A DNA stretch of 64,000 nucleotides from Akanthomyces muscarius (GCF_028009165.1 NC_079245.1:2914001-2978000), one strand, 5' to 3'; numbered from the stretch's first letter, positions 22,001 through 32,349 are shown. Numbers and translations are program-made. The notes: generated by a model not told the origin, from the letters alone.

Positions 22001-23793
22001 TCAAGACTGGATGAAAAAAAAAATCGGACGTCTGTTTCACTCGTGAGCAGCAGCCTCAAGCCTATGCGAGCCAACGCAAGAGCCGCCTTCCTCACTAGCT
22101 TCCCCGCAATGAAACACGGACACATGGTAACTGAGCCGCAAGTGCGTCGCGCGAGTGTGAGATCGTCTCGGATGAAATTAGCTTCACGCGGATATGCAGG
22201 ACCGTCTACCAGCCGCAACTGCACAGGTGATCTTCCGTGCGACACTGATTCAGGGTCGCGTTGCTAGCAGGAATCTTGGATTTGATGCAGATGGGCTCAC
22301 CTCAATGACACCGCATCTCGTTTCTCGGGGTGACGTGATCATGGCATAATTTTGTGCTCCGATGCGTTGCGCACAAGTCAGTTGCACATCCAAGTGCTTA
22401 GTAGCGAATATTTGACTCGACAAATGAAAAAAGTCCACCCGGCACCAGCACCTCCAACATTAATCGGCATTATTCTCTTCTAATTTCACACATCTGTGGG
22501 TCAGAACATATAGGATATCGAGTAAAATCCACTTGGCTTTCATAGCCTCGGCTGCCTCGTGAGGCTCTCGCGACTCTAGGGTAGGAAGTGTTGATGTTGC
22601 TCGTCAAGCACCTCGATCGATGAGTGAGATGTAGTTCTCAAATCAAGGCTTAGCGGCTAAAGTAGTCAATGCGTGTACTATTTCGAACAAACAACTTAAT
22701 GTAATTGGGATGTAGTCAAGATGCAAATTGGAATCTAGGTCTAGGTGTACGCTGTTGGCACGTTAATGGAACAGCCACCAGCAATCTCGTAATCCGTTAT
22801 GCTCCTACCGTCAAACCTTGCGCTTGTGCATGCTAAGAAAACATCAAACGGTGGGAGATACTGCAGTACTCAATCGTGATACCCTTGAAGAAGATTCGAA
22901 CCTTCGTAAAGCACAGGCTGTCGAGTTCCCACGTCGTAAAGGCGTCAAAAGTCTCAATTACGGATGATAGTAAATATCGAAACAGCACTATAGAGGGAAT
23001 CGTCCATAGTATCAGCGCAATACTAGCTGTCTAGGGGGAGATTCAGCTGCTCGGAGGCGATCGGCGTCGGAGTGGCGGTAGGATGCAGTCGAGGCGTGGC
23101 CAGAGAATCCGCCATCTGCGGAGCCGTGGATGGACGAGAAGAGAGCGATAGACTTGTGTCCGCGGTGAATCAAGGGGAATAGCAAGTCTTTAAAGGATCT
23201 GCAACAAAATGATGGTGGAAAATCGCGAATAACGTTCTTTTTTTAAAATGCTCAGACGCAGACCGCGCAGTCATCACGGTAGCAGCAACCATGATTACCT
23301 CTGAGAAAGTTCAGACAGCCAATGACGGGATGGTTTCCAAGCTCGATTATCTGGTGAATTTGAGAATTAAGTCAAACCTTGAGTCTCGGACTTTTTCTAT
23401 TACGGGATGCCAAGAGACTGGAGTCACAAGCCCAGCGATGCGCAGCGGCCGCCGAAAGTCAGATCAGGGTCCTGGGTCGAGACGCCTATAACACAATGCT
23501 CGTTTTGGATAACCGTTGGCCTAGGAAACCGCTGGTCGTGGCTTACCCTGTCACCTTTTTGAAATTTCTCTTAAGCTGCGCAGCATTAGCGCAGCGTCGC
23601 TGAGGCGAGAACTGCTGCTCATGAGCTGCATACGACCAAAGCCCAAAGCATTTTCGATTTGCCATCAAGTGCGACTCTTAAGGGCAAAACTTAAGGAAAC
23701 CCCAGAATATGCATTAAGCTTTTTTTTTGTCTAAAAGAAAAAAGAGCGAGAGGGGTGGCTCGGCAAGCACGAGTTCCATGAACTCAAAAAGGT
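16080..23793. other. Gene-poor region of about 7.7 kb
   Basis: None of the open frames here shows a domain, a signal peptide with consistent splicing, or codon use like the neighbours. A (GTAT)n run lies at about 16395-16414. Short T or A homopolymers are frequent. I see no transposase, reverse transcriptase or terminal repeats. Unannotated small multi-exon genes or non-coding RNAs remain possible. Confidence 0.45.
16395..16414. repeat. GTAT tetranucleotide microsatellite
   Basis: About five uninterrupted units of TATG/GTAT. Confidence 0.8.
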
Positions 23794-23865
23794 AGGTCTC
23801 GGAGGGAGTCGAACCCTCGCTGGCGGAATCAGAATCCGCAGTCATAACCGTTAGACCACGAAACC
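23794..23865 (-). tRNA. tRNA-Gln (CTG)
   Basis: The minus strand folds into a standard 72-nt cloverleaf without an intron. The acceptor stem GGTTTCG pairs with CGAGACC. The anticodon arm is GCGGA-TTCTGAA-TCCGC, giving anticodon CTG for CAG codons. The T arm contains GGTTCGACTCC. A T5 run just downstream (A5 at 23786-23790 on the + strand) serves as Pol III terminator. Confidence 0.93.
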
Positions 23866-24314
23866 TGGGTCTTGTGGTGGGAACGCAAGCGCCATATCAC
23901 GGCTCTTCAGCCCCGTTGGTTGACGCCAAAGATCGATGCGTTTCTAGGAAGGGGGTAACGCTGCGCTTTACAAGGAGAAAGCATACGCCATTTAAGGAGG
24001 CGAAGTTGCCAAAGGTAGCTATCCATCATAATCGCCCCGGGCAACAGTGACCAATAAGCGCACGACGCTTTGCGCAACGCTCTACGCTACTAGCAGCCAC
24101 AACCAACTCCTTGCTCAACTGCTATCGCGAGACCAAAGTGGATGTCGGCAAGAAACAAATTTCCGCGTGGAAATTATAATGTATATTGGCTAAAATCAAG
24201 CATTTTCATTTATCACAGGTGCGGTATATATAATGCGATTTTTCCCACGTCGCTGCCGGTGCAGTGAGTCGCCAGGCTCTGTCCAATTCCTTTTCATCAA
24301 CAGGAAGAAGTGGC

Positions 24315-25355
24315 CTACCTGTGGCCGGACGTTGCGCCGGTAGTCCAGTCAGGCTCATCACCGCGCCACGAAGTCCCTATAATTAAAAGTTAGTACATTT
24401 CATCCATGCGTCTATGGCCTGTCTTTGTTGAGGGCGAGCATTCTTACCTAACGTTGGATGTGTCAGGATCGGGCCATCCAGGTTGGGAATCGCATGCTCC
24501 TTGGACCAAGCGACTAGCTTGTCCCAGCTGCGGCACTGATGCTCCGTCTTCTCAGTCGGCCACGGAAATCTATAGTCGTCGATCCATTCAAACGGGTGCA
24601 GCGCCACGTCCCCATGGCACATGAGAGTTTGGCGCAGCAAGTCGATGCAGTGGTCAAAGTGCTCTCGCTGCTGCGCCATAGGATTCGGGTTCTGGTAGTA
24701 ATCGGAGTAGTAGGATTTGCGGACGTGGTTTACGCAGTGGAGGGTATGGTAGACGTCTAGTGTGACAAAATAGCCGCCTTTTTCGTCGTTGAGCGGTACC
24801 GATGTAACATTCGCCTTGTCGAGATCTTCTTTCTGCACGCGAATGTCGTTGTCTTGAAGGACACTTTTGTTAGTACGATGGGTTCAAAGCAGGAGAGTGG
24901 CGAGGCCGGCGTACATTGTAAAAGATCTGCCCACGCTTGATCGACTTCGGGACGTGGCATGCCTCTAAAACTGCTGTCTTTGAAGACTTCATGATCGATC
25001 GTTTGCTTATGATATTCGACAGCCGTATTGGCCGGTGCTGCGCGGGGTCGTCAATATATGATACCGCATGTGTGCCTCGCTCGATTCACTTACAGTAGAC
25101 TTGACCATTTTCGCACTCGCACTTGATCGCGCGCAGTTTTGCACCCCATATCAGTAGCAAAACTGCAATGATGCCATAAATAGTAATGACCCCGACGTGT
25201 AAAAATATTTTTAGCCGTCCGTTTTGTTTCGATCGTCTATCTTGTAACGAAAGCAGGAGCTTTTCCTGTGATTGGTCTGAGCTCAAGAGGCTTTCTGTAT
25301 CAGATGCATCTGTGGCATCGCTCGTGGGTTTCTCCAAGTGCCTTTGTGAATACAT
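24315..25355 (-). CDS. UstYa-family (DUF3328) oxidase-like protein 1
   Basis: Four exons (25355-25094, 25037-24915, 24852-24448, 24376-24315) close to 283 residues. An N-terminal cytosolic tail is followed by one membrane helix at 49-71, then the luminal UstYa domain. That domain shows VYSPA, PEVDQAW and two copper-ligand-type motifs, YHTLHC (H164-H167-C168) and HFDHC (H193-H196-C197). UstYa and UstYb proteins carry out oxidative ring closure on Tyr-containing cores in ustiloxin, phomopsin and asperipin pathways. Intron 2 uses an unusual AAG acceptor after a TACTAAC branch site. Intron 3 (24447-24377) has TACTAAC and TATAG, and moves the stop from 24383 to 24315. It lies 580 bp from the repeat precursor on the same strand, which supports a joint role. 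Confidence 0.88.
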
Positions 25356-25935
25356 GCTTAAAGACCAATGTTGAGATTGTCGCTTGCCAAAAATTACAGT
25401 CTTGAATGCTTGTCAACTGTGGCGAGAAAGATGTCAGAAGCAAAGGCGAAGTAGGGTACGTGGGGGTGGAACAGAGCCAAGCTCAGCGCCGCCTAGTTAG
25501 GTTACTTAGTGCTTACCACTGTGGTGCCCTATGTCGTACCAGTCTTGGCCCCCATCGTCAGAAGGATTCTAGGCGCAAGCCACATTTGCTCACTGCCACC
25601 AGATCTGCAAGGTTACATCCGGCACTCGTGGACAAAGAATACTCCGTCTTGAAGAAGTTCTAATCCTTTGTTTTTACGTTTTGTCGATTATGTTTGTGGT
25701 GTTGCTGCTCAGAGTTTTACGCTAGCTTCAAGGATCCAGAGCCTGTATCGGTCAATTTACACAGCAACCACAGGCAGCGCAGTGAGACAATTCTTGGTTT
25801 ATGACGAGCATTAATTGAGGAGCAATAATTCTAGTTACACCAGTTCCAAGTCTAACTATTGTAGTGGCCAAGCTCATGTTGTCTTCATACCCTCATTCTA
25901 AAGTCGTCACGCAACAGCTTTTCAAAGCCTGTCGA
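25356..25935. other. Spacer between UstYa 1 and the repeat precursor
   Basis: No gene is supported. Both flanking genes read leftward, so this holds the promoter of UstYa 1 and the 3' end of the precursor. Confidence 0.5.
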
Positions 25936-26595
25936 TTAGTTCTCGGCCTCGTCGGAGCGCTTTCCCCAGCCAGCCTGGTTGTTGTAGAGAATATCGCCCT
26001 TGGGAGCGCGCTTTCCCCAGCCGGCCTGGTTGTTGTAAAGGATATCGCCCTTGGGGGCGCGCTCCTCGACCTCTTCAGAGCGCTTACCCCAGCCAGCCTG
26101 GTTGTTGTAGAGAATATCACCCTTGGGGGCGCGCTCCTCGACCTCTTCAGAGCGCTTGCCCCAGCCAGCCTGGTTGTTGTAAAGAATATCACCCTTGGGG
26201 GCGCGGGCATCGACTTCCTCGGAGCGCTTTCCCCAGCCGGCCTGGTTGTTGTAAAGGATGTCGCCCTTGGGAGCACGCTTGCCCCAGCCGGCCTGGTTGT
26301 TGTAAAGGATGTCGCCCTTGGGAGCACGCTTGCCCCAGCCGGCCTGGTTGTTGTAAAGGATGTCACCCTTGGGGGCGCGGGCATCGACCTCCTCGGATCG
26401 CTTACCCCAACCAGCTTGGTTGTTGTAGAGAATATCACCCTTGGGGGCGCGGGCATCGACTTCCTCGGAGCGCTTTCCCCAACCAGCCTGGTTGTTGTAA
26501 AGGATATCGCCCTTGGGGGCACGCTCAGCCACATCGACGGGTGCGGCAAGGGCGGCGCCGAAAAGGGCAACGACGACAGGGACGGAAAACTTCAT
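25936..26595 (-). CDS. Kex2-processed repeat peptide precursor (putative dikaritin-type RiPP)
   Basis: The single-exon product of 219 residues starts with a signal peptide (MKFSVPVVVALFGAALAAP). Nine repeats of APKGDILYNNQAGWGKR follow. Six are followed by an acidic spacer (SEEVDAR, SEEVEER, or SDEAEN at the end). Three (repeats 3, 4 and 8) abut the next copy directly. Each core ends in KR, the Kex2 cleavage site in the Golgi. The core has a single Tyr and a single Trp, as expected for a UstYa substrate. This is the architecture of ustiloxin- and asperipin-type precursors and of Kex2-processed repeat proteins generally. The core sequence is not one I recognise. Cyclisation is inferred from the UstYa neighbours. 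A peptide signal with no modification is the main alternative. Confidence 0.88.
   Translation of the reverse strand: MKFSVPVVVALFGAALAAPVDVAERAPKGDILYNNQAGWGKRSEEVDARAPKGDILYNNQAGWGKRSEEVDARAPKGDILYNNQAGWGKRAPKGDILYNNQAGWGKRAPKGDILYNNQAGWGKRSEEVDARAPKGDILYNNQAGWGKRSEEVEERAPKGDILYNNQAGWGKRSEEVEERAPKGDILYNNQAGWGKRAPKGDILYNNQAGWGKRSDEAEN
25939..26520 (-). repeat. Nine tandem core repeats inside the precursor gene
   Basis: Units are 72 bp (with spacer) or 51 bp (without). The core amino acids are identical in all nine, but the DNA differs at synonymous sites. For example, the Asp-Ile-Leu codons appear as GAT-ATT-CTC, GAT-ATC-CTT and GAC-ATC-CTT. Confidence 0.95.
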
Positions 26596-27765
26596 GTTGA
26601 ATCAGAATTTGGGTTGAGTATATTGGCAATAAGAAGTGTAAAAGTTTGTTGTTTCGAAAATAGCATGTTATGGTGAGCGGAGGTCTGGGATATGTATGTG
26701 ACCTGGTCTCGCATAAGCATACACAAGCAGGTCTTCCTGCATGTTGCAACGCACCCACCAATGGCGGCACTTCACTAGTCTTCTTTCCTGATCCGATCCC
26801 TTTATGGCATGCTACATTGCGACCTTGTTCTCGGACTTGAGTTATGGATACCTGACCTTGCCAGTTTTGAGTACGGGTTTGACGCCAGTGTACCTAGGCG
26901 GAGAGGTCTGCATCATCCACCATGTTTCTCGCCCAATCATCCGTCATCCCCTCCCTCCTAGGCTTAGACCCATTATTTGAGAGACAGCTATTAATAACGA
27001 ATTATGTGGTGGCTTTGGGGCTCTGCTTCAACTCCAATGCATGGACAATCTCTACGCATCCGCATGGGTGCAGGATTACCAAGGGAAGCGGGCAACACGA
27101 AGTCTATTTTAGAGACAGCAAGATGAATCATTTTGTACGAAAATAACACGTCGCGACGATAAAGCCCTAACATAGGTAGTAGAGATATAGAATTGGTCCT
27201 CGGGGCAGGTCGTGTAAGTCAAGAGAAAGTGGCGGAGCTGTGGACAATCGTTTCTAAGTTCTGACATGCAAACTAAACCCAGAGTAGTGTGGCGGTTGCT
27301 CCACCATCCATTGGCACTTGCCATCCCACAAGATAGAGGAGAAAAATGGCGTCTTACTTACATCTCACACCGCGTGATAGATAGTGCCATGGCCCCCCGC
27401 ATAGACTTGGGCTGGACTAGCGCTCCCCGCAGGGCTGGCCGCGTACCCTGCTGTGTGTGTTGAGGTTTGTAGGTTCGTTTAAACGAAAATCAAGGCGGCA
27501 CCATGGAACTCCGCAAATGTAACACTTGCAGTAGAATATCACCAGTTTGAGATGGAGTGGCGGAAAGGGGGGCATTTCTTACACAGTGCGGAATAGAGAC
27601 AGCTCCACAGCTTGCCACCCCAGGCAACTCAGAGAAGATCCGTGACCTATTCGTTCGCAATTGGAAAGCAATACTCGCAAGGCCTAGAACTGCAGTAATA
27701 CACTGGCTACGGCGAATAATACTTTTGCGAAACAAAAGAGCGAGATTGAATTGATTCCTTGACCG
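26596..27765. other. Divergent spacer between precursor and UstYa 2
   Basis: The precursor (left, minus) and UstYa 2 (right, plus) diverge, so this 1.2-kb region probably carries both promoters. I see no further gene. A CATAAAG on the minus strand near 26810 is a weak TATA candidate for the precursor. Confidence 0.45.
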
Positions 27766-28669
27766 ATGGAACACAAAGTCGCTCAACGAGCCTCCGATGA
27801 GGTGCCTTTTTTACAGGAGGGGGAAAAAGACAGCTACGAGCTGCCATTACGCCCAGCTCGTCGCGAAAGATGGGCAAATATTCTACCATACTCTGTCGTG
27901 CTGAATGTGGGTTTGTTATTGGCTCTCTTTGCTGTATGGAGCTTGCAAAAACACGACCCCAGCAAGCATTACATTCCCAACGAAGTCTACTGTAAGTAGC
28001 ACTCCTTATTGCAAGGAAGAAGATGCGTACTAAGAATCAAAAGCACCCGCAAAATCGGTAGTCGAGTACAACAACATACTCTTTACGGGGGGTCTCAAAG
28101 GAGATACCTCAAAGTATCTGGGCTCGACACCAGAGGTTGACGAAGCCTGGGATGACCTCTACAACAGTACGTGTTTGCGCCTGACTACAGTGGCCAATCA
28201 GCACCTAATTTGTGTTTCCATTCTAGAAGTCTTGATCTCCCAAATATTACCGGAAACAGCGGCCAAGCTTCCCAACGCCACGACGAGGTTCTCAAACGAC
28301 ACCGACTACCACATCGTGGAGCTCGATGTCTTCCACCAGCTGCACTGCCTGAATATGATGCGCAAATTAGTTTATCCCACAGCGTACCCGATGGACCTGA
28401 CATCAGGCTCCGAGGAGGCTGAAGACAACATCTTCCACATGGAGCATTGCTACGAGCAGCTGCGGCAGTCGCTGCAGTGCACGTCGGACCTCTCCACCAT
28501 TACCTGGCAATGGAGCAGGAAGCAGGGCAGGTTCATCGGGAATGTGCACACGATGCATACGTGCAAGAATTTTGACAAGATTCACGAGTGGGCGGTCGAG
28601 AACCATGCCGCGCAGGACTTGGATTTCTACGAGTTTGTTGAGGGAGCGCCAATCTTCAAAAACGAGTAG
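27766..28669 (+). CDS. UstYa-family (DUF3328) oxidase-like protein 2
   Basis: Three exons (27766-27991, 28044-28166, 28227-28669) close to 263 residues. One membrane helix lies at about 38-60, then VYSPAKSVVEYNN, PEVDEAWDDLY and the two signature motifs VFHQLHC (H153-H156-C157) and HMEHC (H187-H190-C191). The protein is closer to the family consensus than UstYa 1. Intron 1 starts at the same codon position as in UstYa 1 (within VYS) and also uses an AAG acceptor, consistent with common descent. In known pathways two UstYa proteins often act as a pair on one precursor. It is divergently transcribed from the precursor. Confidence 0.9.
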
Positions 28670-28819
28670 AGCGATTGGGGGGGCCAATACCCATGTAATA
28701 GAATGCACATGGCACATGAAGAATACTCGATTTAAAGGCACGTGTGCAGTAGCAATAGATATTTACATGTACAATTAAATGCAAGCTTTACTGTTCCATT
28801 GGCTATTACATGTAAACCT

Positions 28820-29512
28820 CTATTTCGCACATTTCGGATACTTGACAAAGATCTTGGTGCCCGAGTCCTTCATGCCGTCTGGGTGGCCGCCAATCATCTT
28901 GACGCAGTGGCTCGTGTGGTGATAGTTGGCCGTGTACGTGTCCAGCTGCTGCGCCGGGTCCAGCAGGATCCTGTGCAGGCGCTTCCACACGTACATGCAG
29001 TGCGTGACGTGCCAGTCAAACGACGTGTCAAAGTAGCCGTAGTCGCCCGCGCCGAGCTCCTCGACCGTCATGTTGTGGCCCGACGACGTGCCGTAGCGCC
29101 AGTGCCGGTCCTTGTACATGTCCCGGGCGTCCTCGTCGTCGGCGGCCGTCAGGCAGGCCTCGGGCAGCCACGAGTGCAGCACGATGCTGTACTTGCAGCC
29201 GCGCGCTTTGGCGTCCTCGGGCGAGTTGCCGCAGTCGCCGTGCGACCAGGCCAGCGGGAGACCGGTCGTGGGGTCGGTGCCGTTTTGCGCCTGGGGGATG
29301 ATGCGTGCGTGCGAGTGCTTTGGTGTGGAGGAAAGGGTAGAATAGATGGAAAATACCATGCCCATGGTCGCGAGGCCGAGGACAAAGGCGCTCACTGTGG
29401 GAAGCCAGCGGCGCCGTTGCGGTGCTTGTGGGCGATAGTCATTTTCATCATCGCTGGTGTTGTCGCCGACCTGCTCGTATTTGATCTTGCTGGCCATGTT
29501 GGAAATATCCAT
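28820..29512 (-). CDS. Membrane protein with two HxxHC motifs, UstYa-related
   Basis: The single-exon product of 230 residues starts at ATG 29512. The N-terminal tail is acidic, with a membrane helix at about 36-58. The luminal domain has a cysteine-rich start (HGDCGNS and ARGCKYS) and two motifs, DWHVTHC (H168-H171-C172) and YHHTSHC (H199-H202-C203). These resemble the copper-ligand motifs of UstYa proteins, but the rest of the sequence belongs to a separate, widespread ascomycete family of unknown function. It converges with UstYa 2, 150 bp away. The position next to the precursor suggests a third modifying activity. That role is inference. Confidence 0.72.
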   Translation of the reverse strand: MDISNMASKIKYEQVGDNTSDDENDYRPQAPQRRRWLPTVSAFVLGLATMGMVFSIYSTLSSTPKHSHARIIPQAQNGTDPTTGLPLAWSHGDCGNSPEDAKARGCKYSIVLHSWLPEACLTAADDEDARDMYKDRHWRYGTSSGHNMTVEELGAGDYGYFDTSFDWHVTHCMYVWKRLHRILLDPAQQLDTYTANYHHTSHCVKMIGGHPDGMKDSGTKIFVKYPKCAK

Positions 29513-29834
29513 CAGCAACTGCTCGACTGTGTAAAATTGATGTCTCTACTTCTTTTCAAGATAGGAAAAATGTTATGGGAATAAGGTGCTGCCGACTGCC
29601 TTCTCACGACGCGGTGGGGACAGTCTAGCTCGAGGCATACATGGAGCTGTGTAAGCTACACCACTGTTGCATCGAGTGCTCAAGCTCAGCACGAGATATA
29701 TTCACACTGTACAACTCATGGCGAGGGAATGTTACAACAGTAACCATGGGTGCAGGTGGCTGGACCAGGGTTCGGAAAACCGCCGTACGTCTTACTCAAG
29801 CCCTTGGTCGGCGTTGCCTCGATTGGGTTGTTCG

Positions 29835-29852
29835 CCCCCCCCCCCCCCCCCC
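29835..29852. repeat. C homopolymer
   Basis: Eighteen consecutive C residues. The length may be unreliable in sequencing. Confidence 0.85.
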
Positions 29853-31503
29853 AACTAACTAGCCCTCCGCAGCGTACGGCGTCTTTCCACACAGCATCGA
29901 CCACATGCCGACTGCGGGGGCGGGGGCTTGAACACCGGCCGGCAATGCCTTTGCAACTGGGCAGCAACTAGTTCGCCGGTCTGAACGAAGAGAGGGGGAG
30001 ACCGCACCTTGGGCCCTGTCAGCAAAAACAGTTGGAGAGCGGGGTTCTTTGTTGAGGATCAGGGTGCGGGCGTCAGAAGCCAGTACTCGACCTAAAAAAA
30101 ACCCTCTGACATGGACAACCACACGAGCCGTTTCTGCTGCGGGCCAGTCTTGTATGCAAAGCAGAGTGTGGCTTGGGAAGGGCCTTGCTTGCAAAGCACC
30201 CCGGTCCGTGCTTGTAGTTATTATCGCAACCAGGTCGGCGCGTCATTTAAGCAACGTTTACAGTGGGTGGCGTAATTGGCAACATGAGACGAATCCCAAG
30301 AATCAGGCTCGGAGGGAGCGTGAAGGAATTACCGGGCGTACGGATGTCATTGTCTCGACCTTGGACTTTTCCTCATGATTTCTTCTTTTTAATTAAGCTT
30401 TACCCACACACTGGCAACCTGTCGTGTAACAGGTCTTGGAAAACTGCAGATGAGACTTCAAACTACTTAAGCTCACGCTGCTGTGGAGAGTTGTCTCAGC
30501 CAGCTAGCTGTTGGCCAGGTGGTTTGGCTGGGGGCTGGCCACCGATGGCGACAGTTGACGGCCGCGCTAAAGGTGGCAGGCCACGGGTAACCACCTCTGT
30601 AGTTTAAATTGCAGCCAGTTAGAATTCACGCCCATTATTGCTCAATAAGACTGAAAAGAAAGCCACGGCTGGAATGATGCTCTAATAAGTGGCGAGCGGC
30701 CGTACCACAGCACGCCCACCCAGCGGGATACCTATTGGCTCGCTCTGCGACTAAGCTCTGGGCTTTGTTAGGCCGGGGCACGATAGCTCCCGCCCCATGG
30801 CTTCAACAAAGGGCAAACATTGTTAGAAGCCCTTTTTTTTTAACGAGCGCACGCCAAAGCGACGGTAGTGTTTTTTTTTTTCCTGCCGCCCAATACGCTT
30901 CCGTGGACTGCGACGCCGGTTGGATCGCGGATAGCCGCGGCCGATGTAGATGCACGACTTCATGCCCAACGCAGGACCTGCATGCAGCGCCGCAGAAGCA
31001 GTAAAATAGAAGAGATCAATCTGGACAAAGACCATTGAGTGAAGGAATCGAATCTGTGCCCATTTGCCGGTACCGCCCGTGATTGGCCTGGAGAGTTGGA
31101 AGTGCCGAGGACTTGCAGGGGGGTCTTTCCTAATCGGGGTATCAATAGAGTATTCAGACCCTTGTCGAACCACCAGCTCAACCGCATCGCCCATATGCCT
31201 CAATAGACGCCTTGTCGTTTTCCAAGCGAGCTAGAGACACTATCGTCCCTGCCGACCTGCGTTTTATTTAAACTAGTCAAAATGGGCTTGCTTGTTGACA
31301 AGTGCCATGGCCAGCTGGACATCGGCCGTGCGCCGGGGGAACATCTCGCAACACCACCACGGGGGATTTAACTCACCCATCCTTCATTGTCGCTTATTGA
31401 ACCTGGTTCTAGACCCCTCATCTTTCAGATTATTGATAGAGCTGAACACAAAGAGCCGCTTTTCAAAGGCTATTGATGTGTTGTGTGCCGCATCACCCCA
31501 GAG

Positions 31504-31510
31504 TATAAAC
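31504..31510 (+). promoter_or_regulatory. Candidate TATA box of the pheromone gene
   Basis: TATAAAC lies about 260 bp before the start codon at 31768. A C- and T-rich leader with ACCACGACCACATC-type sequence lies between. Confidence 0.45.
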
Positions 31511-31736
31511 ACAACGGGATGTCCTCGAGCGCAAGCAGGGGTCCATCTCTGATTGCACCATTTCAAAACCCGTTTCCTATTTTCCTATCACTGTCATTGT
31601 ATATTACAATCTCTCTTCTTCCCGGTCTCAAACATTTTACCTTGTTACCCAAACACCCCAACGACTTTGCTGGACAAAGCCTACTGCAGTACAGCGACTA
31701 CTGCAACACCACGACCACATCAACCCCCCGAAACGC

Positions 31737-31808
31737 ATGAAACTGCCGCCCCTACAGGCTCACATACATGAGGCTGCAACTCGTAGCTCTTGTGACGCTT
31801 GCGACTAG
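31737..31808 (+). promoter_or_regulatory. Upstream ORF overlapping the pheromone start
   Basis: An ATG at 31737 opens a frame of 23 codons that ends in TAG at 31806-31808, past the main ATG at 31768 and in a different frame. If present in the mRNA it would reduce translation of the precursor. A CCTACAG just downstream could instead be a splice acceptor that removes it. Confidence 0.4.
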
Positions 31809-32349
31809 TGCTTTTGCGGCTCCGGCCCCCCAACCATGGTGCATGAGACCTGCCCAGCCCTGCTGGAAGCTCAAGCGCGCCGTCGACGCCATCAACAAGC
31901 ATGCCGCCGACACTCTGCCGCCGCACGATGGGGTCCAGGAGCGAGCGGCGGCGACGCCGACCGATCTTGACCTCTTTGCCGCCTCCGCCTACGACCACCT
32001 CGTCCACCTCGCCGCCAACGCCTCGCCCGACCCCGACGCCTTTTACGAGCAGCACCGCCTCCACAGCGCCAGGCGCGACGACAACCAGCTCCGCTGCGCG
32101 GGCGACGGCGCGGCCTGCTGGGCGCGCGGCGCCGAGCAGTCCGGCGAAGTCGAGAAGCGGTGGTGCATGAGGCCGGCGCAGCCATGCTGGAAGACCAGGC
32201 GCGCGGCCGAGTCGATTCTGAATGCTGGGCAGGAGGACGACGACGGCGCATCGGAGGAGTGCGGCGCTGACGACGGCGAGTGCGCCAACGCGAAGCGGCA
32301 CCTCGATGGTCTCCATCAGGTGGCCCGAGAAATTGTCAAAGTCTTTTAG
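31768..32349 (+). CDS. ppg1: Alpha-type mating pheromone precursor
   Basis: The product of 193 residues has a signal peptide (cleavage near FAAPAPQP) and two copies of the decapeptide WCMRPAQPCW at residues 24-33 and 132-141. The flanking Cys-Trp frame WC....QPCW is that of Sordariomycete alpha-factor-like pheromones. Copy 1 follows the signal peptide through AP dipeptides and ends before KLKR. Copy 2 follows EKR and ends before KTRR, as expected for Kex2, Kex1 and dipeptidyl-peptidase processing. The region between is acidic and Ala-rich. The central Gly of many family members is Ala here. An out-of-frame upstream ATG at 31737 overlaps the start. The secreted peptide would act on a Ste2-type receptor of the opposite mating type. 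Confidence 0.9.
   Translation: MRLQLVALVTLATSAFAAPAPQPWCMRPAQPCWKLKRAVDAINKHAADTLPPHDGVQERAAATPTDLDLFAASAYDHLVHLAANASPDPDAFYEQHRLHSARRDDNQLRCAGDGAACWARGAEQSGEVEKRWCMRPAQPCWKTRRAAESILNAGQEDDDGASEECGADDGECANAKRHLDGLHQVAREIVKVF

Larger units (their letters stand above)
29513..31767. other. Gene-poor spacer between the RiPP locus and the pheromone gene
   Basis: No coding region is supported. An 18-base C homopolymer lies at 29835-29852. The right end contains the promoter of the pheromone gene, including TATAAAC at 31504-31510. Confidence 0.45.

Noticed and set aside
24383..24447. C-terminal end of UstYa 1 read without the last intron
   Set aside because: The 24447-24377 segment has perfect GTAAGA, TACTAAC and TATAG signals, and the spliced frame also closes.
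25864..26676. 270-residue repetitive + strand frame and 225-residue minus frame
   Set aside because: Both are alternative-frame translations of the RiPP precursor repeats. Only the 25936-26595 frame has a signal peptide and KR sites.
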